NCBI GenBank assembly: GCA_964017125.1
Contig: OZ024902.1
Location: 101,276,796 to 101,340,795, forward strand
Origin: Flabesymbios commensalis
Taxonomy: Eukaryota; Annelida; Polychaeta; Terebellida; Flabelligeridae
Length of the DNA: 64,000 nt
Reading direction: 5' to 3'
This document shows positions 37,260 through 50,500 of this stretch, in pieces (the stretch's first letter is position 1; every line of letters starts with the position of its first letter). Position numbers and translations under genes: made by a program. A model generated the notes under the pieces. That model did not search any database. It saw nothing but the letters and a program-made list of their open reading frames with translations, and was not told the DNA's origin.

Positions 37260-38500
37260 ATTGTACACATGTGACTATAATAAAATATACTACTACAACT
37301 AATAACACTACACAAAATCGCTTCAATCAAATTCTAATTTGGTGCGGGAGCGCTTTGACGACTGTGGTATTGTTCATTTCTTATTTGAATGAAAAATATC
37401 TCTACGTTTAGCCAGACATATCATGAAAGTATTATCAGAACTTTTAGTGTGTTTAAAAAACATTGATCATGTTTACAGTGCTTAACAAACATGTTATTTT
37501 AATGATAAAAACCTTGTATCAATCATAATAATTAGGATTGATGCAAAGTTTTTGTTTTTTGTTATTCTTTATTTTCTTAATTTTACACTGCTGTGCATGC
37601 TTTAGGGCAATTACGTATGCCTTAAGTAATGATTTAATAAATTTACACTGAAAAAATGTATTTTATTTTCAACTGAAACTTTACTGAACTGAAATCCCAG
37701 ATTATCACTCATTTTCAACTGTTCTGTAATAGGGCTGCTGCGCATTGATGACTCTGAATACGCAAAAAGCATTATCAAACACATTGATTTAAAGCATAGA
37801 CATCGAGGGAATGGACAACCGACTTCAAATCTCAGGACACTGATTGATGTGTATGAGCTTCCGTCTGCGAGAATTGGTGAAAGAGGGGATAGTTTACTTC
37901 CGCTGTAAACTGTCAACCATGTGTTTTATATCGTATGTAAACATTGTGATGATGACAGTTTCAATCACAGTCAAATTATTTATTAACATCGATATCTTTC
38001 AAATCGTGACACATGTATTCGATAAATGAATACATTATAATAGTTCCTTCTGCCTCATTATCAAAAGTATTTAAATATTACAACAAGAATAAAACATCCA
38101 AGCCCATAAAGTATCATTCTCCCATAAAAATATGTGGACACAGATCATAGACGTATACACACCATGTCCAATACAATACACCTATAATTTGACGTCTATA
38201 CATGTATTCAATTCAATATGACAATTGTCCGAATTAAGGTCTACTGACATGCTGGCTTAGTGTACACTACAGTCAAGTTTGAAACAGCTTCACTTTGGCG
38301 TCTAATTTAAATTGTAAACATCAATTGTCATTGTTTTTAATGCATATATTTAACATAAACATAGAAAAATACATTATTTTGAACAATTAGTTGGTTCAGT
38401 AATTTAAATTATAGTGACAAAATAGCCCAAATTACATGCCTATCGAGCCGATGAAAAACATAAATAGACAGCATGAAAGGTAGACCGGAAAGCAGTTATC
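37260..38500. other. Gene-poor interval
   Basis: AT-rich sequence with only short ORFs lacking motifs. No repeat structure recognised beyond A/T runs. Confidence 0.35.
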
Positions 38501-38670
38501 CCTTTTCCTAGCTGCGCATGCACGCCGTAAGTTCACGAAGATCTCGCGCCAGCTGGTTGTCCATATCTAGAGGTCTATGATTTAAAGCGGCCACAGACGG
38601 TGGACCTGTTTTCAAACCAGGATAGAGTCAACGTCTGGTGTTTTCGGGACAATTGTTAGTAGACCCCCCC
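38500..38670. promoter_or_regulatory. GC-richer patch with an NRF1-like site; function unknown
   Basis: CTGCGCATGCACG resembles the NRF1 palindrome, and CTCGCGCCAGCTGG follows. No gene begins nearby; the nearest start codon is at 41423. A poly-C run lies at 38664-38679. Confidence 0.18.
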
Positions 38671-38907
38671 CCCCCCCCATCACATACCAGCAAACACGAG
38701 ACTAGAATTAGAAGAGTAATTTTTATCCAAGCCGATTGTGTGACTGAATTTTTGTATTTATAACCAACGTTCTTTCTGAGGATGAGTATGTATCCAATAT
38801 AATTTTATAAACAAAGGAAAATGTGTTTCACCAACATATTTATGATTATTCAGCGCCAAATCGGAACAGGCGAAGCGGTCAAAATAATATAGGGCCTACC
38901 GTTATAT

Positions 38908-39130
38908 TAACTCTTACAGCGCGGGGATCGACTTTAGTCGTCGGAATCTGACGTCTGAAGTCGACTCCCACACTACAAAAGTAAAAATCTTTATAATGGT
39001 CGTAGACCCATAACATAGGTATTCAAATGAAGCGGAAAAAGCTAACTAAGACAATCATGATGGATTTCAAATTGAAAATAACCCTTTGGTCTCCATGGTT
39101 TATATGAAATTATTTCAGCGTTTTGAGGGT
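38908..39130. repeat. Hairpin-headed dispersed repeat, copy 4
   Basis: TTAACTCTTACAGCGCGGGG, a palindrome CGACTTTAGTCGTCGGAATC ... CTGAAGTCGACTCCC, then GTAGACCCATAACATAGGTA and TAACCCTTTGGTCTCCATGG. Confidence 0.6.
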
Positions 39131-41380
39131 TAGAGGTCCATTATTATTGTGTAGCTTGTCTGACCAGCAGAGGCGCATTTGAGAATAATCACTGTTGTCT
39201 ACGTCCCAATACGCTAGATGTTACAATTATATCTCTGTAAGGGACCTGTACATCCTGGCTGCTAAGAAGTCGCAAAACGGAATCTTCAACTGTGAAAGCA
39301 AAACATTTAAACAACACAAAGCTGTTATTTCAGACGCAGATAGTTTATATTTAATAATTATACTAACTATCACATTTATCCCATGGGAGCGGGAAATAAA
39401 CACTTGTGAATGTATCGACATAATTATTATATAATAGTATTTCTGCACATGGGATGGATTCATGGCAATTTGAAAGGCAGGGATTGAAATTATAACGAAA
39501 AATAGCTTGGGCCGTGAGAGCGTTCATAATCTTAAATTGACATTAGTGTAGTGTTGAGTCATATCCTAAGAAGGTAATTACACAACTTCAATTGTATTTT
39601 ATAGAATCTGTTTGATTACTCAGATACTCCCAAATACGAGGGACCAATGTATTATTACTAGACTGTATGAGCAGTTTTGAATACAGGCATGCGTGAAGTT
39701 AGGAATGTATGTTATACATTTCTGGTGGGGTTGTATAAATGCATTTCTTGTGAGGTACATATCACAGATAGAATATAGAGCTAGAAGCTAGTGGCGGATT
39801 ATGTCAAAATGAAATATACATTATGATTATGTTGTCCTATGATGTCAATATGTGCACTTAATTATCGAACTCAAAATACATGCTTTGACATGAGTTTGGG
39901 GGACTTGGACAGGTCCATGGCGAATTTTTAAAAGTATAAACTTTACTGTGCGCATTTCACAGTGACAGAATATTACAAAACGTTGTGAAATACAACTACC
40001 TCTATATTATATATATATATCCATAAGAAACCAAATGAAAATCTTACGGTTTGGAGTAGCAGCCTAAATATTCAATGCGCATCGTTTTAATTAACACATT
40101 TATTGAATTTCTTGGCCAGACATCTTAGAATAAGGGTATGGTATAGCATGTATTCAGTCATGTCGCGTGTATGACCACCATAATCAGCTACAAGCAGCTA
40201 GTACGTTATATGCTTCTATACTTGTCGACCGCAGTGATATAATTTTATAGTCTATCTACCAGTTACAAGGGCAAGACACTTAATTGTAGAAGTTCTTGTC
40301 ACGATACCTGAAAATGCGAAATAACACCAGAAATACATATTGTGACAGCTACATATAAGCCTACATGGTATGAATAGTCCCCAACCCGGGTAGACCTATA
40401 ACCTGCTCATTTAATTTTTTTTATACTGATCACGATTGAATGGTAGGCTACTGTTTCAAAATTATTACTTCTTTATAGTAATAAAAGCAGTATTTGTACA
40501 TTTGCAGTCACGAGGCGCTACTATTTGTAAATACTAACAAGCATCAGCAGAAAGGCAATTATCAAATGCATATCTCAGCAAACACGACACATCTACACAA
40601 TGCTTGACCACTGTTGGTCCACCGTCTACGACGTTGGCCCAACATCGATCAAACATTGGGTAGATGCGTCATGTTTACTAAGATGTTCTTCCATTGTGAT
40701 GATTTACTCAGTTATAGCATGGGGCCTACATCAAATGCTCAAGGGCGCGTAGAATATAATGATCACAATACAAGGGATACACGTCATTTTAGAAAACAGT
40801 TGTTCAAATACTGAGGCGTGAAATTAATGCAAACAGATATATATATTATTTTATAAGAAAAGTTTGCTGCTTTAATTTTCCAACACTATACAATACAGTT
40901 GCGGTGATATCGCAGGTGGAGCAGAACCGTATAAATATGCAGGCAACCGTGTCGTATTGGACAGCGTGTCGATGTGAAATGTTTGAGTTCTGGTACTAAG
41001 GCTTACACGCATGTTATTGTCGTTTGAGACGTATACTGCTTGACAGATCATCCGACCACTATTGACGGATATATGGGCTTTTTCAGATAGAAAGGGTAGG
41101 CAAAACAGACTCGCATTGTGTGAGATAAATTGTTCTGCTTGGCTTGACTATAAACGTTAGTATGGTTGTCGCTCAAGTTATTTAAAGAAGTTACCAGAAG
41201 CTACCACTGTAGGCCTACTACGTTCGTCTGTTTCCAAATCTTATCTTGCCTATTTTTCTTCCAGATTGTGACAATTTTTAAGTTTTAAAGTGCTTGATGA
41301 TTTATGTTTTTGTTTGTGTGTTTGTTTGTTAACAATAATTTAATAATTACGATGTTAATTTCGAATGACTATTTGTTACA
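39131..41380. other. Gene-poor interval
   Basis: Apart from the repeat tail at the left and a MITE at 40572-40680, I see no gene. Small ORFs here have no recognisable motifs. Confidence 0.4.
40572..40680. repeat. CCAGCAAACAC-family MITE, diverged copy
   Basis: CAGCAAACACGACACATCTA, a central GGTCCACCGTCTACGACGTT and an imperfect inverse end ATGCGTCATGTTTACTAAG. The centre matches the copies at 51141 and 51346. Confidence 0.55.
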
Positions 41381-41422
41381 GAAATCTATCGTGAGTGTCT
41401 GAGCCCGGGCTGACGCTTCGCA

Positions 41423-41519
41423 ATGACGGTAGTCATCACCCTCATATTCTTCATCTTTTTGGACTTGAAATCATTATTTGCCCAGGCCGCGTCTATATCC
41501 AATGATAGAGTTACGTTAT
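41423..41519 (+). CDS. Membrane-protein gene exon 1: signal peptide
   Basis: ATG with an upstream in-frame stop, 32 codons of signal peptide and the first mature residues (AASISNDRVTL), then donor GTGAGT. A possible leader splice acceptor (TTGTTACAG) ends at 41381. It ends one base into a codon. Confidence 0.6.
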
Positions 41520-44500
41520 GTGAGTAAATAATCTTTTCTCTTCGTGGTAGGAATTAGTATTAGCATTCTTATTAATTAAGTAATATTGAAATGCTCGGTC
41601 TTCCAATATTTGATAGTAGTTTACACAACAATAATATGACCTTTGCAATAAACTAATCTATCCTGGATAGTATTATTAACTTGTATATTTCTTTTTCTTT
41701 TAATTATTACTTGCACATATCTTAGGTATGTATATTTCATTGTAGTGCTTAAATACTTTACTGTCATACTCCATTTTTGGATATTTTGTACGTATAATTG
41801 ATTATTTAAACATGTCATAGGAGCTCTACTACATGTCATATGGGCAAAGCCGCCACTTCAAGACTTTTCCACAAGCTAATATCAAAAAATCAACTTCTTA
41901 CTAGACCTCTTTTTACAACTTTATTTTAAAATATAAAAAATGTTTTTTCTTGTCCTAAAAAAATGAGATACCAAGTATAAAACATCAATTTTAATCATTT
42001 CTTTAATGAACAATTAAAATCATCAAAAAACACACAGAATACGTTACATTTTTTTATAGTTTAAACATTTACCAAAATATCTGATATGTATTGGTAATTT
42101 TTGTACAAATAGCCTACTATGCAAAATAAAAACATGCACAATTAAATATAATAATGTAATTTCAATGTTTCTAAGTGTCAATGGTCTTCATACATTGCAG
42201 TATACGAAATATAAAGGTTTTTCAAAGTAGTAGTGTATTTTTATTTTAGTTTTTTCCTGATAAGAACAGTAGTGTGTGCATGTTCAATACCCTTTCAATA
42301 TTGTTTTAAATAAACCTAGGCAATACAATAAATTGTGCGTGTCATTCTTACCAGAATTATTGTATCTACTATTTCACTATACTTAAGCAGGCACAAAATC
42401 ATTATCAGAATTAAAAGTAACGTATTCTGTATTTGTGTGTATAATGGACCTTATTACACACTGCCACATTGAATAATCGAGGTGTTTTTTGTCTACGCAC
42501 ATTTCTGTCATTTCGTGCCTGTTAATTAATATTTCCAATAAAAATGCAAAATATGTTACCAAAATACGTTACATAACTAACATAATTCATGTTATGATAA
42601 AGTAATCATACTAAATGTCACTATATCCAGTAAATAGTTGTATCATGCAAAGTGTGAGTGTTTTGTACTTTTGTTACGAAACAGAATGCACTATTACAAC
42701 ATTGTTTAGTGAAGAGCAAAATACGTTATCAGAATACGTTACCAAAATACGTTACAAAATATAACGTATCTTGTGTAACGTATTCTGGATTTTGTTTACT
42801 TTTTGCACAATTGTAAAGCTGGTTTCAGTGGCCAGGCTAAATTTTCATTTGCTGCGTGGAGACATACCTAGTGAGTAACTAAAGGGCCATTTGTTGTTAA
42901 GTGTGAATATCACTATATCTTCAGAGTCTATGTAACGTATTCTGTTCTCTTAAAAAATAAATAGCGTCTGCTTGTTTCTATTGATTATTGCAACAGTAGT
43001 ACTGTTAGTATCACATAGTTTTTTATGTATCTTTATATACATACCTTTGATTACATATTCATCACACAGCAAGGAAATTTAGTTGATCTTAGAATTTTTT
43101 TTGCAGATAAAAACAACTAACCAACTCAAATGTAACGTATTCTGTTATTTTGTGGCGACATGAATATTAATTCAATTTTGCAAGGGACAATATACTACTT
43201 TTGGGAATTATTTTTTATAAATACAATTACTACTATATGTTCGTCAAATTCAAACAATTTATCTTCCAAAAACTGCACCCACTCATGAGCAGTGACATGT
43301 CTAAGACAAAAATTCAGGCTGGCGACATGCCAAAAATGTCATTTTTATAGCATTACAGTGGTCAAAAGCACATTTTTTCTTGTCTAGGCTATGGCTAACT
43401 ATACATTTTCTGAAAGGTCTATGCATGACTTCAATGATAAAACTGGTTAAGCATAAGTGGAGGTCACTACAAACGAGAACACTGCTGGGGTCACATGATT
43501 CTTGAAGTCGCGGGCTTTGCCCATATATGTCTTATTATTGTTTTTACATATACTCTAGATAGTTATTTCAACTTGTATAGGCCCATATCTTATTGGTTTC
43601 TACGCTTTTCAGGGTGTCATTTTTGCCACTATTTATAGTAATAGCAGTTATTTTATCTCTGGTGTTGGCGCAGGAAACATATCTTGTATGGTATCATTAA
43701 CATGTTTATTTTTTAATTATTCAAAATGATTAATATGTGTACATATATTTACACCATTTTTCTATTTTATCAAATCATGCACTGTATACTATAAACTGAT
43801 GGAAAGTATTTGGATTATAGTTTTAACATAACAATATGATCGCTAGAATGCAAAAAATACTTGAATTTGTATAATTCGAGGCTGTGATATTGCTGTTTAT
43901 GGGCTAAAATGCGGGACAGGATGTCATGCACATGATGTTTACTACCATTCCCAATGTTGTTTTAACGTTGGGTCATTGTCGTAGACAATGGGCCAACATT
44001 AAAACAACATTGGGTTAAAGACCTTGTGCACTCTCAGGAATGTTTGTGTTTATAGTTACTAGTATTCACCAGGTGGTGCATATTCTCATCATCTTTGTAA
44101 TCTCGCGTTGCTTTCTGGGTTTACCATTATGTCAAAAATGGTGGACGACTAGGCCTTTAAGTTATAACAATCTACAGACGATTTTAAGAAGATTAAGCGT
44201 GAAAAACAAACATTTGATATACGGGTGCCGTTTCCTCTCTTAGATCATAACAAGGAATACTAACCTAATTTGCATGTCCATAGCACTATATATATATTTA
44301 CCAAAGTCATGTGAAAGTCTAGTTATTACAATTCAAGAGATTTTATTTAAAAAAAAATATCTTATACCTTGACGGTGTCTTAAAAATCGCAGGTATTAAA
44401 CGGGGTTTAACCCTTTCCGCGCGGGGACCGTCTTTATACATCAGAATCTGACGTCTGTAGACGTCAGGCATAAAGACGATCTCCGCACTAAAAGAAGTAA

Positions 44501-47500
44501 AAAAAATCGAGTGGCCGTAGACTCATAATAGTCAGGGTGCCAAAGCTGATATTTTAGCCGAACCCTGTTTGGAATCATTAAGTTTTTTTTCTGGTGGATT
44601 TTACATTATTAGGACCTCTGTAATAAATATCAGCCGGATAGCAAGCAAAAATCCTCGAGCTAACCGAGAAATCCAGGATGGCCGCCAAGATGGCCGCCAA
44701 GACGGCCACAACATATGATGAAACCTAACTTTTGAACTATTTGTCAAAGAATATCATGTAGTACCACTCTCCTGATAGTAATGCACATCAGCAGGCCATT
44801 TCTGGCATTTAATTTGTAATCGGAGTACACAGAGTCAAGATGGCCGCCAAAATGGCCGCCATTTCACAGAAAAAACGTTAATTTTATATATTGAGCCTAG
44901 AATGTCAAGTGACACCACTTTTTAGAAGCTATTTACATGGTTTGTATTAAGAATTACGGTAGATATTACATCATTAGAACCTCCATGATAATCATCACAG
45001 CGGATAGCAAGCGACTATCCTTGACCTAACTGAGAAATCCAAGATGGCCGCCAAGATGGCTGCCAATATGGGCGCTACCGCATGATTAAAACCTAACTTT
45101 TGAACCATTTGACTAAGAATATCAAGTAATACCACTTTTCTGATAGTAATGCACACCAGCAGTCCATTTATAGCATTGTTTTTATCAATAGAGCTCACAG
45201 ATAGAAGATGGCCGCCAAAATAAATTCTTTAGCTTGTTTGGCCTATGCAAGGTGAATAGCGATGTAATGTTAAATCACAATAACTTTATTGAAATAAGAA
45301 TCTTAGCAACCGATGGATGAGATTTTGTATGATGAAATGGAACATGTTACATAATCTGTTAAACAATAATATCAAAACACTGATTCAGTTCATGTGACGG
45401 CTATTATTTATTCTTGCAATCATCTTCTCACTGTGCTTTTGCCAGGGCTCGTGCTGTAACAATGACTCATGAACAGCTCCTGTTGCATTATTGTTTCAAT
45501 TCATGGTCGGTTAATGATATAGTTTGACCTTGTCTACTTACTTGAGCTAAGAAGATGAATGTATGTTATTAAACATTGTTAAACCTATGGTGAGTCTTTT
45601 TACGTATTTGTTACCTTTTATTTGTCGATCACATTGGAACATTATCAGTCGGAAAGAATATAAAAATGCTCACACTCTTCGCTCACTGGAACTGATAGAT
45701 GACCTTGCAAAATACGTGACCTGGACCAGTTATCATTAAAATAACCTCATCATTAAAATAACCTACCAAAAGAGGTATTACACAGCATTCTACGGCAATT
45801 GGTTCAAAAGTTGCATTTTTCACGCAGCCGGATGGCGGCCATTTTGGATTTGTTCAAAATGGCTGCTATGTTGGTGGGTCCACTTGGGTCCACCCTGGAT
45901 GCTTTTCTATGTACTAAACCATAACTCCAATTTGGCACTTTTCCCCGGATTTTCACGATTGTTATGCTAATCTGCCTAACTACTTCGCAGTTGCAGAATA
46001 GGGTGCACTTTAGTCCATTTGCCTTACAACTGTGCCTCTTGCTTGAACATAGATTTTCACTACAACAGCCATACTTAATTTGAGTAGATAAGCGGGAGCC
46101 AGAGGAGTGCTTTGAGGTACAATCGCAGGGAAAAGCATTGCACTGCCCTCCGGATGGTATCAACCCTGATCAGTTGGGTGCAAAAATATGTTGACCAGAA
46201 AAAACATGTTGACCAGAAAAAACACCAAATGGTAACGTACATAATAGGGAAAGCATACGACAAAAAAATTCTTCGACATAACATAAAAAAAAAATTGTCG
46301 GACGTTGATCGCCAAAAAAAAAACTTGTTTTCCACCGGAAGTAAAAAAAAAATTGCAAGCAACAAAAACTCTAGCCCCCCCCCCCCCCCAGATATCAAAT
46401 GGTGCGTCCCTTAAGCAAACGAAGAAGAAGAGATAATACATGTTCTTAGCCGGCTCATAGAATATCCGCCGAGCATCGATGTAATCATTTCATAGATTCG
46501 GCGTGGGCATATCTGGGGGAGCGACTTATCTGATCCGACGTAAGGTATAGTCTAGTGGCCCAGCCTCTGACCTTGCAAAATTGTCCTTGACTATACTGTC
46601 TAGTACCCAAAACCAGTGGGTGTATACTTTTAAAATCCAAGATGGCCGCAAAGATGGCGGTTAAATATGAAAGATACAGAACTTTTGTGCTAACAATTCT
46701 GATCTTGGTGGCAGAACACATGTTTTGAGCATCCGAGAATCCATTTCAAGGGTTATATTACTGCTCAGAATCACATATAGCTGTTCAAAAAAATTAAAAT
46801 GGCCGCCAAACTTTGAAATCCGAAAACAAAGATACAGAACTTTGAACTAATGCAGATCATAGAATTCATAGAATTGTAATATTAGTGTCTAACCATATCT
46901 TTTTGCCATCTGTGAATCATCCATTTCAGCTTTTACGTTGACACTTAGATATGTCTGTTTGCAAAAATACAAAATGGCCGCCAAAATAAATTTGAAAGCT
47001 GACAAAATAGTGATGGTTATCACAGTAGCTATGTTTCTCTGAAATTAGCAATATGTTGTTGCTGATCCACTAAAGCATTATATAATACATCGTGATGAAC
47101 ATGTAAATCTTCCTGTGGGCGTATTTGTGAAGAGTCATTGTATGTGGAAATATTATAATTAGCGTAAGCGACGTCGTAGCTCTTTCACATTAGCATAGGC
47201 TTCATAGTGATTATGTATCTATATACTGGTACTTGGAATGTGCAATAATATAAACACTGACTGATATAACAAACAGCAAGTTTATTTATTCATTTAAAAT
47301 TGTCTGCTGCTGATAGGAGCGAGACAAATTCTACAGCAGCAACATGCCCGAAACACGCAAGATGTTCTAGTGTTTATATATGAAAAACTACATTACAATC
47401 ACTAGACTAAAGTTACATTGTAAAAAGCATAAAATTGTAGCCCTACCAATATTATCAGAATAAGACAAATTGAAAACTTTGTCTAAACTAGCAATTTGTA

Positions 47501-50500
47501 CCTGGGAGCTGTGAGCTTAACTCACAAAAGTGTATTAAATGATTGCTATTACAATTAGCGAATAGTAGACCTATATCTTTAGCAAGATGTATTGAACCCT
47601 GGACCACTGCACCTGTCAGTGGCTGTAAGAAGCCAAAATAAATGTAATTGTAATCAAAGTGACAAAGTGAGACACCTGTCGGGCCTAGCCTAGTTTATGT
47701 TTTAGTATAATTTGGTTTGCTTCCATTGGCGTTATGTACACTACACATTCTGGTCGTGTTGGTTTATCGGTCGGTCAGCACGATTACTTACAGAGAAATG
47801 AACGGATTTGCATGAAACTTTTACCATAGGTGTTTCTCATGGCAATAAAGGAAAAATCCATTAAAGCCTCTTTTATCTTCTCTAAGTCAATAGTTATCTT
47901 ACAAATTTCTGTCAGGTTGAAAAAATTTTAGTGCCACAGATTGACTATATATATACCAAATCTAAAAGTAGATGCCGCAGTATCACATCCACTTACGGCA
48001 CGAAGAAGGAGTTTTTGCGAAGATATTTCTTCATATTTTCTAATGGTTGCTGGAATATATATACAGGTTCCACCGTGATGGCATACCAGGAGGGCAAAAA
48101 TAGAATAATTTTGACGCGAAGCGTACTTAAAATTGATCTCTTAATAAATGCTGTGCTGAAATAGTAATGACGTTACTATTTCGGCACAGCACCTTTCATT
48201 AAAACATCAGTGTCATCTGCAATCAAAGTTATTCTTGACTTGTTGTGTCCTATGTACATGACCCGTTGTGTCAGAATAACATCAGCTTCTTCACGTTTGG
48301 AAACGAAGTGCAAAAGCGGATGTTTTTTCCCTTTAAAAACCTGAGTCAGAATTTCATCATAGTCTTCTGTTACTACAAGGTGGTGGTCAACTGTGTTGTG
48401 ATTGTGCAAATGGCATTGAGTTTTGGCCTGTCGCATATAATAACTTATTCAATTGTATTTTGCTATGCCTATATTTGTGCACTGAATCGCGTGGTGAAGT
48501 GCTCATTTTAGGCATGTCTAGGAAATTAACCCGCAGACATGCCAAGATGGTCGCAGTTTTGCAATGTAATTTCATACTGAAACACTGTTGCCTTTCCACA
48601 ATATATGAGAGTGACTCAATTCATCCCACATCAGTGACCTGGTGTCAAAGATCAGTGCCTGCACTACTATACCATTGAAGTTCTATCAGCAGTATGTAAC
48701 TGCATGCAAAAGTTATCCTCCTCCTTGCATACATGTGTGTCATCTAGGGTGACACATAAGCTCCCCAGACATTTTTCGCAAAGTCATTCGTGAGTGTCTG
48801 TGCAACATTTCTATTATTGCTTGTTCGTGTTTTGGGGTATCAAATATTACCCCTTCTGGACCACGACCTTTTCTCATCCATATGATAAGGGATTATTGCA
48901 CAAACTAAGCGACACTTAATATTTTTATTTCTACTTATTATGTCATACCTTGTCTTTAGTCATCTTTATCAAGGCTTATTGAGCTATAATAAGTATCTAT
49001 ATACATGATATAGCCACATTTACATACAAAAGGAGTTGGGTAGCTTTGCTTCACTGAACCATAATATTTACATTGCATCGGATCGCATCCCTGTGGACTT
49101 TGGTTTTGAAGCCTATTTTTTTAAGGGATTGTAATGTAATATTGGCCGTCTTTTTGGAGGTCTTAAAATTTTGGCCGTCCTATCCAAAGTTGCCCAAACA
49201 GGAAAACTGTCCGTCCAAAAAGACGGCTGGACGGCTGGCTAGAAGAGTCACTGCCCTGTGGTGCACCCCATTATGCAACTGCAAAGGAGAGGAGGATTAC
49301 AAAAACACATCATTGCTGTCACATGAACTCAATTAATGTTTTGCTATTAGTGTCAAACATATCATGTAACCTGTTCCCTTTCATGGTATAAAATTTCCTC
49401 CATCGGTTGCTAAGATTCTTATTTCAATAAAGTTATTGCGATTTAACATTACATTGTTATTGACTTTGCATAGGCTGAACAATCTGAAGAATGAATTTTG
49501 GTGTCCATCTTCTATCTGTGAACTGTAATGACAAAAACAATGCTAGAAGTGGACTGCTGCTGTGCATCACTATCAGAAAGGTGGTATTACTTGATATTCT
49601 GAGTCAAATGATTCAAAAGTTAGGTTTTATTATGCGGCAGCGGCCATCTTGGCAGCCATCTTGGTGGCCATCTTGGATTTCTCAGTTAGCGCAAGGATAC
49701 CCGCTTGCTATCCGCTGTGATATTCATTATTGAGGTCCTAATGATTTAAAATCCACCCTAATTCTTAATAAAAACCATGTAAATAGCTACAAAAAAGTGG
49801 TGTCACTTGACATTCTGGTTTCAATATTTAAAATTGACGTTTTCTGTGAAATGGCGGCCATTTTGGCGGCCATCTTAAAGCTGTGCACTCTAATCACAAA
49901 TTAAATGCCAGAAATGGTCTGCCGGTGTGCATTACTATGAGAAAAGTGGTATTACATGACATTCTAAGTCAAATAGTTCAAAAGTTAGGTTTTATCATAT
50001 GGTTGTGGCCATCTTGGCGGCCATCTTGGCGGCCATCTTGGATTTCTTGGTGAGTTCAAGAATTTTCGCTTGCTATCCGCCTGATTTTCATTATAGAGGT
50101 GCTAATGATGCGGAATCCACCGTAAAAAAAACTTTATCATTCCAAGCAGGGTATACCTGGGTGGCACCCTGACTATAACATAGTTATTCAAATGAAGCTG
50201 AAAGAGCTAACTAAATGCAAAACACACCAATGCGAACGCAAGCGCGATTTGGCACGCGACGGGCGGCGCGCCGACAGACGAGAAAATCGCGTGACTGTCC
50301 ACACACCAACGCGACGACAAACGCGACATGTGAGGCGCGACAACGGCGTCGCGCTGGTATGTTTTGGCAATGATCAAATAGTGTGTTTCAGAAACTGACG
50401 CGAAAAACCGGCAATCGCGTTGGTGTGTTTTTCACTTAAGGCCTATCTGTCAGTACGTGGGCGTATATATATAGGCCTAACTTAATATAACTGGTATCTT

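Larger units (their letters stand above)
44529..50175. mobile_element. 5.65 kb element with ~0.83 kb terminal inverted repeats and TAA target duplication
   Basis: Ends are TAGTCAGGGTGCCA and its exact inverse at the right; TAA lies outside both (44526-44528, 50176-50178). The empty site can be read from other copies of the hairpin repeat it interrupts (CATAACATAG). The arms 44529-45365 and ~49345-50175 are inverted copies. The interior holds minus-strand ORFs at 48176-48436 (PIN-like) and 45804-46163 (Cys-rich) and a LINE-like tail. A 3-bp TWA duplication fits PIF/Harbinger insertion, but no DDE transposase or Myb-like protein is visible. The coding content is broken. Confidence 0.82.

Noticed and set aside
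35592-43523. Direct 1.66 kb repeats taken as long terminal repeats of a retroelement
   Set aside because: Each copy has its own inverted ends and its own TA flanks, and the DNA between them holds no retroelement coding.
46160-46441. Several overlapping ORFs rich in Phe and Lys
   Set aside because: They arise from A/T and poly-C runs and have no conserved features.
44529-50175. Polinton-type element because of the long inverted repeats
   Set aside because: It is only 5.6 kb with a 3-bp duplication. Polintons are far larger with 6-bp duplications and carry a polymerase and capsid genes, none of which is seen.
50188-50398. Arg-rich ORFs on both strands
   Set aside because: They are translations of the CGCG-rich MITE.
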